A DNA stretch of 19,567 bases from Vulcanimicrobiota bacterium. GTDB taxonomy: Bacteria > Vulcanimicrobiota > Vulcanimicrobiia > Vulcanimicrobiales > Vulcanimicrobiaceae. Under the pieces are notes generated by a model. The model had not been told where the DNA came from, searched no databases, and worked only from the letters and a program-made list of their open reading frames with translations. Made by a program: the position numbers and the translations under genes. The stretch is from contig PMFP01000043.1 in assembly GCA_003155175.1 (NCBI GenBank), positions 7,908-27,474 on the forward strand. Reading direction: 5' to 3'. Positions 14,080 to 19,567 of the stretch are shown piece after piece (position 1 is the first letter of the stretch; every line of letters begins with the position of its first letter).

Positions 14080-15429
14080 TTGAAGCGACTGAGCACCGTG
14101 GTCCTTGCCGGGCTGTTCGCAGCCGGCCTAGGACTCAATGCGGTCGCAGCCCCGACCAGCGGATCGCATGGAAGCATTGGAACCAACGTGATCGCGCAGG
14201 ATCAGGGCTCGACCTCGGCTCCGCCGGCGAATTTCGGTTCCCCGCCGTCGGGGCAGATCCCGATCCTTTATAACGACCATCACGTTTACGCCAAGCCGGA
14301 CGTCCTGAAGCAGGGTCGCGTTCTCGCTGCGCTGGTGCGCGGCGACACCGTGCTCATTCCGCTTCGTTCGATGTTCGAGCAGATGGGCGCCACCGTCTCG
14401 TACGATTCGTCGAGCAAGACGGTTGACGTCACCAAGCCGGGCGCGGACGTGAAGGTCACCGTTGGCAAGCCCGAAGTGGTCATCAACGGCGAATCGCGTC
14501 CTCTGGACGTTCCGCCGATCATGTACCAGGGCAACGTTCTCGTTCCGATCCGCGTCATCTCGGAAGGCATGGGCGCATACGTTCTGTGGGTTGCCGACAA
14601 GCAGCTCGTCGTCGTGCGTTACATTCCGCCGACGCCGCCGCCGACTCCGGCTCCGCCGCCGCCGACGCCGCCGCCGACCCCGAGCCCCACGCCGATGGCA
14701 ACCCCGTATAAGGACCTCTTCGTCGCCGGTGATTTCATCATCTCGCCGAAGGTCTACAACGAGTTCAGCCCCGGCAACGTCGGAACCAACAACCAGGGAT
14801 TCTCGTTCGGAATCCACGGCGCGTGGGAGTTCAATCTCGCGAACCTGCCCTGGATGATCGAAGGCGACTTCCGCCAGTTCAACTACCCGCACAACCAAGG
14901 CGTCAACACGCCCGCTACTTGGACTCCCGGCGCGACGTGTCTGTCGCTCGGCGTGGCCGCTGGCGACCAGGGTTGCGTTACCGCCATCGGCGGCCGGTTC
15001 TCCACGTTCGTACCGGCGTTCACGGCGCGCGATTACGACTTCGATGGGCGTTTCGCCATCAAAGTTCTCAACCCGCGCATCTACGTAGGCGTCGGCTACC
15101 TGTGGCGTTCCAATAACTACGGGTATCCGAAACTGAACAACATCGGATTCGGCGCAGAGAAACTGCCCGACCTCGATCAGCCGTTCGGCGTCTTCGGCAG
15201 CATCTGGTACTACCCGAACGTCAATGGCGGTTACACGGATGGCTTCGGCAATTCGTATAACCTCGCGTACAACATCCTGAAGTACTCGCTCGGCGTGACC
15301 TACGCGTTCCAGAACACTCCGATCTTCCTCGAAGGCGGATGGCTGGGCGACAACGGTCAAGGCCGCGTGAATGCTCCGGCATCGTTCACGCACAACGGTC
15401 CGTTCGTCGGTATCGGCCTGAAGTTCTAA
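14080..15429 (+). CDS. Stalk-domain (copper amine oxidase N-like) protein with C-terminal outer-membrane barrel
   Basis: This secreted protein of 449 residues starts at TTG. It has a Sec signal peptide (about 1-24) and two copper-amine-oxidase-N-like 'stalk' repeats between about 61 and 180 (VLIPLRSMFEQMGATVSYD and VLVPIRVISEGMGAYVLW). A Pro/Thr linker (183-209) precedes a C-terminal region of alternating aromatic and polar strands (210-449) ending in GIGLKF. The terminal Phe and strand pattern suggest an outer-membrane beta-barrel. The stalk domain is a wall- or surface-binding module despite its name; no copper or amine oxidase chemistry is implied. One reading is a barrel tethered to peptidoglycan by the periplasmic stalk domain. 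Codon use is more AT-tolerant and regular than its neighbours, consistent with high expression. It stands alone between a long leader and a strong terminator. Confidence 0.85.
   Translation: MKRLSTVVLAGLFAAGLGLNAVAAPTSGSHGSIGTNVIAQDQGSTSAPPANFGSPPSGQIPILYNDHHVYAKPDVLKQGRVLAALVRGDTVLIPLRSMFEQMGATVSYDSSSKTVDVTKPGADVKVTVGKPEVVINGESRPLDVPPIMYQGNVLVPIRVISEGMGAYVLWVADKQLVVVRYIPPTPPPTPAPPPPTPPPTPSPTPMATPYKDLFVAGDFIISPKVYNEFSPGNVGTNNQGFSFGIHGAWEFNLANLPWMIEGDFRQFNYPHNQGVNTPATWTPGATCLSLGVAAGDQGCVTAIGGRFSTFVPAFTARDYDFDGRFAIKVLNPRIYVGVGYLWRSNNYGYPKLNNIGFGAEKLPDLDQPFGVFGSIWYYPNVNGGYTDGFGNSYNLAYNILKYSLGVTYAFQNTPIFLEGGWLGDNGQGRVNAPASFTHNGPFVGIGLKF
14625..14706 (+). repeat. Low-complexity CCG-rich repeat coding a Pro/Thr linker
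   Basis: Imperfect tandem copies of a CCGACGCCG-type unit encode the proline-rich linker between the stalk domain and the barrel (residues 183-209). Such tracts can expand or contract by slippage, which would change linker length without shifting the frame when whole codons are gained or lost. Confidence 0.75.
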
Positions 15430-15444
15430 CTTCAGAACCGGACG

Positions 15445-15489
15445 AAAAGAAAATGGCCTCCGGCAATCTGCCGGGGGCCATTTTCTTTT
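15445..15489. terminator. Strong intrinsic terminator, likely bidirectional
   Basis: A perfect 14-bp outer arm (15445-15458 with 15476-15489) and an inner 6-bp arm CCGGCA/TGCCGG (15460-15465 with 15469-15474) are separated by a single mismatch pair, with a 3-nt loop. The A-rich left flank and T-rich right flank make U-runs on both strands. It therefore fits termination of both the barrel gene and the convergent secreted-protein gene, whose stops lie 15 nt to either side. Confidence 0.93.
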
Positions 15490-15504
15490 ATCGTACGATT
15501 CGCC

Positions 15505-16143
15505 TTACGGCGACGATCCCGGCTGCGGCGTGAAGCACGGGGACTGCAGAATCTCGACGTTCGCGGCCCCGGGCGCCGCCGTCGGCGTTGCCAGCGGTGC
15601 CGGCGTTACCGCGCCGCACGGCACGCTCTGGTTGAACCAGTGGAGCGTGTAACCCTTGGCCAACTCGCTTTTGGCCGTCTTGCCGAAGAACGTGTTGCCG
15701 TACTTCTGCACCAGCAAGTTCATGTATGCGAGCGACTTGCGCTGGGCCGGCTCGGTGTAAATCTTCTTGTAGACGCGAGCCGCCAAGAAGTAGCTGCGCG
15801 ACAGCTGCGGATCGTCGGGATATTTGTGCGCCCAATCCTGGAGCGCTTGGTCGGCCTGATCCACGTGCGAGATGATGTTCGAGTCGGTCGTATACTCGCC
15901 GGCGCGGATGCGTTCGTCGAAGAAGGTGTTGTTGATTCCGAGAAAACTCAACTTCAAACGTCCGAAGTACTCGTCGCCCGGGGCGGAATGGTTGAAGGCC
16001 TCGCATTGCTGACGCGCCGACCCGGTCTTTCCGGAGCAAGCGTCCGCGCGGGCGGCCGGCGGCGCGGAGCTTGCGAAGGCAAGCGTCGCGCCCGCCGCGA
16101 CAAGCGCCGCCGCGGGAATCCACTTGCCATACGTAGGTTTCAC
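15505..16143 (-). CDS. Secreted cysteine-containing helical (TPR-like) protein of unknown function
   Basis: This 212-residue protein has a Sec signal peptide (about 1-33, ending PAARA before DAC), so it is probably periplasmic or extracellular. The body (about 50-170) is alpha-helical with TPR-like wording: DQADQALQDWAHKYPDD, SRSYFLAARVYKKIYTE and ALAYMNLLVQKYGN-type helices, reminiscent of BamD/YbgF-like repeats. The tail is Pro/Ala/Thr-rich. Four cysteines (36, 47, 176, 203) allow disulfides, for instance C36-C47. The GTG at 16143 is chosen because GGGAG lies 9 nt before it and the signal peptide starts there; the frame is open to 16344 but only with charged antisense-like sequence. I do not recognise a named family. 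It ends at the shared terminator and diverges from the nitrilase gene across 128 bp. Confidence 0.78.
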   Translation of the reverse strand: MKPTYGKWIPAAALVAAGATLAFASSAPPAARADACSGKTGSARQQCEAFNHSAPGDEYFGRLKLSFLGINNTFFDERIRAGEYTTDSNIISHVDQADQALQDWAHKYPDDPQLSRSYFLAARVYKKIYTEPAQRKSLAYMNLLVQKYGNTFFGKTAKSELAKGYTLHWFNQSVPCGAVTPAPLATPTAAPGAANVEILQSPCFTPQPGSSP

Positions 16144-16271
16144 GTCGTTCGTCTCCCTGTAGTCTGATGCGGCCACGCGCGGGATTGCGCGTGCGTTGTG
16201 CGCGCTCTTTCGCCGCAGGCGAGCCGCTCCCCCAGGGGCGCACGGCGCGGCGGAGCGAACCTCGCGCGACG

Positions 16272-17585
16272 ATGACTTCACCGACGCTTCACGTTGCCGC
16301 GCTTCAACTCCGCGCTCACGACCGCCGGGACTTCGATGCGGCATGGCCCGGCATTTTAGCGGCCGCAGCGCGAACGATCGAAGGCGACGACGTGGACCTC
16401 TTAGTGCTGCCGGAGGCGACGATTCCCGGCTACGTCCTGGGCGGCGACGACGTGGACGATACGGCGATGGCGCGCGCGCTCGCAGAACTCGCGGCGCTCG
16501 CCGCCCGGACGGCGACGGTGATCGTCGCCGGCTCCGTCGTGAGAGTAGGCAACCGGCTACGCAACGCAGCCATCGCCTTCGACCGCGACGGCTCGGTCGC
16601 CGGCCGCGCCGACAAGACGTTTCTGTGGCACTTCGACAGCCGCTGGTTCGAGGCGGGCGACGCGATCGAGCCGATCTCGACGTCGATCGGCAAGATCGGC
16701 GCGCTCGTTTGCGCGGACGGCCGCATCCCGACGATCGCGCGCGCCCTGGTGGACCGCGGCGCGCAAATGCTCGTGATGCCGACGGCGTGGGTCACGAGCG
16801 GACGGGACCCGGGCGCGCTCGAAAACGTACAGGCCGACTTGCTGGCGCGCGTTCGCGCCTACGAGAACGGCGTGCCGTTCGTCGCGGCCAACAAGTGCGG
16901 CGTCGAGCTCGGCATCGCGCTGTACTGCGGCAAGAGCCAGATCGTAGACGCAAGCGGCCGAACGCTCGCAATTGCCGGTGAGCGCGACGCTGAGGCAATC
17001 GCAGCTCGCGTGGACATGACCCCCGCTCGGCCCCACCGCGCTCGGGTGCTTGTGCCGGCGCACGCGGCGCCGCGTCCTCTCCCCGAGCGCCCGATTCGCA
17101 TTGCGATTTCCGCACGCGACGGATCCGCACTCGACCGGGAGCATCTGGCCTGGCTCAACGCAGAGTACGCGATCGCCCCCGACTCGACGGAGCAGCTGGC
17201 CGGCCTCGATCGCGCGATCGCCGTCGCAACCGTCGACGACGCGCTCGCCGGAGACCCCGCCGGCATCGCCGAGCTGCGCCGCGCCGGCTATCGCGTCATC
17301 GTCTGGGAGAGCCGGAGCGGCGACGGTTGGACGCGCGACGTGGCTCGCGCGCGCGCGCTCGAATCGCGCGTGTACGTCGTCGTTCTCGACCGCTCAGCAA
17401 ACCGCGCCTTCGCGGTCGACCCCGACGGGGCGGTCCTGTGCGGAACGTTCGGCGAGTATCGCATCGCCGGCTTCGACCTCGACGCGCGCAAGACGACGCT
17501 GACCGCGGTCGCGCCGGAAACCGACGTGCTCGAGGCCTTCAATCGCGTGGCCGCGATCGTCGCGCGTAACGAAACGTCTCCTTGA
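16272..17585 (+). CDS. Nitrilase-superfamily amidohydrolase with a degenerate second nitrilase half
   Basis: The first half (about 1-250) is a carbon-nitrogen hydrolase that should cleave an amide or nitrile-type bond. The catalytic triad is complete: Glu48 in LVLPEATIPGY, Lys115 in ADKTFLWHFD and Cys147 in GALVCADGRIP. The rest (about 273-430) looks like the C-terminal half of the same fold again. RALVDRGAQMLVMPTAW...RVRAYENGVPFVAANKCG is echoed by ELRRAGYRVIVWESR...RARALESRVYVVVLDRSA, and both halves then show a VD-x-x-G strand pattern. No Glu-Lys-Cys set is visible in the second part, so it is likely structural or regulatory. At 437 residues it is longer than the usual 260-330. The ATG at 16272 is chosen over an in-frame start at 16167. 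Its stop overlaps the next start. The substrate is unknown. Confidence 0.85.
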   Translation: MTSPTLHVAALQLRAHDRRDFDAAWPGILAAAARTIEGDDVDLLVLPEATIPGYVLGGDDVDDTAMARALAELAALAARTATVIVAGSVVRVGNRLRNAAIAFDRDGSVAGRADKTFLWHFDSRWFEAGDAIEPISTSIGKIGALVCADGRIPTIARALVDRGAQMLVMPTAWVTSGRDPGALENVQADLLARVRAYENGVPFVAANKCGVELGIALYCGKSQIVDASGRTLAIAGERDAEAIAARVDMTPARPHRARVLVPAHAAPRPLPERPIRIAISARDGSALDREHLAWLNAEYAIAPDSTEQLAGLDRAIAVATVDDALAGDPAGIAELRRAGYRVIVWESRSGDGWTRDVARARALESRVYVVVLDRSANRAFAVDPDGAVLCGTFGEYRIAGFDLDARKTTLTAVAPETDVLEAFNRVAAIVARNETSP

Positions 17586-18868
17586 ACCGTCTTACCTTCG
17601 TGATCTCGCGAGCGTTGAAGACCCTGGGATTTCTGTTGGCCCCGGCGGCTTTGGGCGCGTTGCCTCTGCTGGGGCTCTCCGCCGCCGATCCCGCGCAGCC
17701 CGCGCTCGCGGCCGGAACGATTCCGCTCGCAGACGTGCCGTATCTTCCGGGCAGCCGCATCCCCATCTCGGTTGGCGGATTTTCGCCGCCCTTCGACGTC
17801 GGCGTGCTCGGCCCAGGGACGTTTGCCGGGGGCGTTCTCTCGCTGCCGATGCGAATCTCTCCGGGCGATGCGACGATCGTAGCGGGCAACGGCAACGGGC
17901 TGGCCATGCGAACGTTCCGGCTCGCCGCGCCGCCGCCGCGCGACGACGCGCTGATCGCAGTCGCCGCCTACGGCAACGGCGTCGCATTTCACCGCGCCGA
18001 TACGTTTGCGAGTCTCGGAATTTTGGCGACCGGAGGCGCCCCGAGCGACGTGGCCTTCGACGCCGAGGGCACGCTCTCCGCAACCGACACCGACGGCGAC
18101 GCTCTGACGCAGGCATCGCTGGCGCCCTGGGGCGTCCGCGCGATCCCGTCGGTGCCCGAAGGCGACGAAATCGCCGTCGATCCGCGAACCCAAGACGTCC
18201 TGACGACCAACCGCGACGTGGACGGGAGCGGTGCATTGACGCGAGTCGGCCACGACGGCACCGTTTCGCGCGTCGCGACGGGAGCGACGGCGGAGGGCTT
18301 GGCCGTCGATTCGATGCACGACCGAACCTACGTTGCCGACGTCAACGACGGGTCGGTCGCCGTCGTCCGCACCAGCACGATGCGCGTGATCGGCAAGATT
18401 TCCACCGTCGCGCGCGATTTCTCGCTCGCGCTCTCCGCGGACGGTAGCCGGCTTTACGTGGTCTCGAACCAAAGCTTGGGTTCGCCGTTCGGCGCGGCCG
18501 GACGCGTCGTCGCGATCGCGCTCGACGCCGCAAAACCCCACGCCGTCGCAATCTCGGCCGCGCTCGAGTTTCCGCTCGGCATCGCGCTGGACGAAAAACG
18601 CTCGCGCGTCTTCGTCACCGACGAGGCCGCGCACCGCGTGTACGTCCTGGACGCAACGACGCTTGCGCCGGTGCGCGCGCCGCTCGCGACCTGCCAGGTG
18701 CCGTGGAAACCCACGTTCGATCCGATCGGCGACCGTCTGTACGTCCCGTGCGCGCGCAGCAACCGGGTGGACGTGTTCGACGCGCGCACGCTCGCGCGCG
18801 TTGCGGGCGCTCCGTTTCGCACGGCCGAGTATCCGCTCGCCGTCGCCGTCTGGCATCCGCCGGCGTGA
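17582..18868 (+). CDS. Secreted beta-propeller-like protein (YVTN/NHL-type repeats)
   Basis: This predicted exported protein of 428 residues starts at TTG, sharing TTGA with the upstream nitrilase stop (4-nt overlap). A positively charged N-terminus and hydrophobic core (about 10-35) end near ALAAG (41-45). Two thirds of the protein then show blade-like repeats with the pattern hydrophobic-x-VD/hydrophobic-Y/F-V-x-D. Examples are GLAVDSMHDRTYVADVNDGSVAVV, written here in outline only, then ALSADGSRLYVVSNQ, ALDEKRSRVFVTDEA and FDPIGDRLYVPCAR. These are typical of YVTN- or NHL-type propellers used for ligand or protein binding outside the cell. There are no catalytic motifs. No Shine-Dalgarno is visible at the TTG, fitting coupling to the upstream gene. 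Confidence 0.82.
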   Translation: MNRLTFVISRALKTLGFLLAPAALGALPLLGLSAADPAQPALAAGTIPLADVPYLPGSRIPISVGGFSPPFDVGVLGPGTFAGGVLSLPMRISPGDATIVAGNGNGLAMRTFRLAAPPPRDDALIAVAAYGNGVAFHRADTFASLGILATGGAPSDVAFDAEGTLSATDTDGDALTQASLAPWGVRAIPSVPEGDEIAVDPRTQDVLTTNRDVDGSGALTRVGHDGTVSRVATGATAEGLAVDSMHDRTYVADVNDGSVAVVRTSTMRVIGKISTVARDFSLALSADGSRLYVVSNQSLGSPFGAAGRVVAIALDAAKPHAVAISAALEFPLGIALDEKRSRVFVTDEAAHRVYVLDATTLAPVRAPLATCQVPWKPTFDPIGDRLYVPCARSNRVDVFDARTLARVAGAPFRTAEYPLAVAVWHPPA

Positions 18869-19567
18869 GACGCGCGCACCTTCCCGGCGCCGCTCTCGCG
18901 ATCGCGTGGACGATGCTCGCGACGTCGCGTTCGTTTGCGGCCGAATTGCCCGCGCGCCTCGATCCGCCTTCGCCGTTCCCGGCGATTCTCTCCCAAGCGC
19001 CGGCCGTGGAAACGATCGCGCCCGGCATCGGCTACGCGGAGTACGCGCTCGTGACCGCCGACGGCCCGGTGGTCGTGCGCGTCGCCGCGATCGCGCCACA
19101 TCGTTCCGACGTGCGCGTCGAACCGGTCGCCGCGCACGACCGCCTGACGTCCTCCGGCGAAACGGTCTCGTCCATGGCCGCGCGCAGCGGCGCGGTCGCG
19201 GGCGTCAACGGCGACTACTACGACATCGGCAGCACCAACCGCCCGACCAACGTCCTGATTCGCGACGGACGCATTCTGCACACGCCCAACGGCCGGTACG
19301 CGCTGGTGATCGACCGCAGCGGCAACGCGGCCTTCAGCCAACTCCAATTCACCGGACAAGTCGAGATCGGCGCCAATACCGTCGGGCTCGACGCCGTCAA
19401 CGAAATGCCGCCACCCCACGGCGGCATCTCGCTCATCACGCCGGAGTTCGGGCGCGTGCCCTCGGCCGAGAACCTCACGCTGGTCGGCCTGACGCTGCTC
19501 GACGGCACGCCGCCGTTCGCCCGGTTCCGCGCCGCGCAGCCCGCCGACAACCTGCAAGCGCAACCGC
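18865..19567 (+). CDS. Phosphodiester glycosidase (NAGPA-domain) family protein, N-terminal part (cut by window end)
   Basis: The frame opens at GTG 18865, sharing GTGA with the stop of the propeller gene, and runs open to the window end (234 residues seen). A signal peptide is likely (about 1-25, ending SFAA). The NAGPA (DUF2233) core begins with AGVNGDYYDIGS (about 112-123), NVLIRDGRIL and a later strand series. This domain occurs in the enzyme that uncovers mannose-6-phosphate and in many bacterial secreted proteins that act on phosphodiester-linked or periplasmic glycans. The C-terminal part is missing, so catalytic completeness cannot be judged. The conserved G-x-Y/F-Y/F-D motif is present. 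The gene is expected to be co-expressed with the nitrilase and propeller genes. Confidence 0.8.
   Translation, partial: MRRAHLPGAALAIAWTMLATSRSFAAELPARLDPPSPFPAILSQAPAVETIAPGIGYAEYALVTADGPVVVRVAAIAPHRSDVRVEPVAAHDRLTSSGETVSSMAARSGAVAGVNGDYYDIGSTNRPTNVLIRDGRILHTPNGRYALVIDRSGNAAFSQLQFTGQVEIGANTVGLDAVNEMPPPHGGISLITPEFGRVPSAENLTLVGLTLLDGTPPFARFRAAQPADNLQAQP

Noticed and set aside
14128..15393. 421-codon minus-strand frame opposite the stalk/barrel gene.
   Set aside because: The opposite strand has a signal peptide, perfect Shine-Dalgarno, domains and terminator; this frame has none.
17288..19099. 603-codon open frame on the minus strand.
   Set aside because: It runs antisense to the nitrilase, propeller and glycosidase genes and has the Arg-rich, low-structure composition of GC-rich shadow frames.
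1..19567. CRISPR array, insertion sequence, phage or plasmid signatures.
   Set aside because: No regularly spaced repeats, transposase, integrase or replication genes were seen on either strand.

Overview
This window is a dense, GC-rich bacterial chromosome segment with 18 protein-coding genes (two cut by the window edges), no RNA genes recognised, and no insertion sequence, phage or CRISPR signature. Three features point to a diderm: a TolC-like outer-membrane factor, a lipoprotein RND/HlyD-type adaptor, and a predicted outer-membrane barrel carrying a copper-amine-oxidase-N ('stalk') domain. GC-rich codon use, many GTG/TTG starts, stalk-domain proteins and the overall gene mix suggest an uncultured lineage such as Candidatus Eremiobacterota (WPS-2). 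That placement is an impression, not a demonstrated result.

Left part (1-7146), mostly housekeeping and enzymes. On the minus strand are the N-terminal part of class II fumarase, a SprT-like metalloprotease, and a probable two-gene unit of type II NADH dehydrogenase followed by a homocitrate-synthase/isopropylmalate-synthase-like DRE-TIM enzyme. On the plus strand are a GNAT acetyltransferase, a membrane-anchored TPR protein, and a two-gene unit of an M50 site-2-protease-like membrane protease and a GT87 (DUF2029) membrane glycosyltransferase. Packing is extreme. Divergent genes overlap at their start codons, and convergent genes overlap or share stop codons.

Middle part (7143-13272), a four-gene minus-strand cluster reading adaptor lipoprotein, TolC-like factor, then two paralogous family-5 (Dpp/Opp-type) substrate-binding lipoproteins. 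Two of the three junctions are TAATG stop/start overlaps, which suggests translational coupling. The cluster has no inner-membrane pump, permease or ATPase in this window. The first binding protein appears to start at a CTG codon behind a strong Shine-Dalgarno sequence. This is the most distinctive arrangement in the window.

Right part (13273-19567). A FlK-type thioesterase is followed by a 204-nt hairpin-rich leader and a TTG-started stalk-domain/barrel protein, closed by a strong intrinsic terminator. A secreted cysteine-containing helical-repeat-like protein converges on that terminator. Finally comes a plus-strand chain of three genes joined by 4-nt stop/start overlaps: a nitrilase-superfamily amidohydrolase with an apparently degenerate second nitrilase half, a secreted beta-propeller-like protein, and a phosphodiester-glycosidase (NAGPA-domain) protein cut by the window end.
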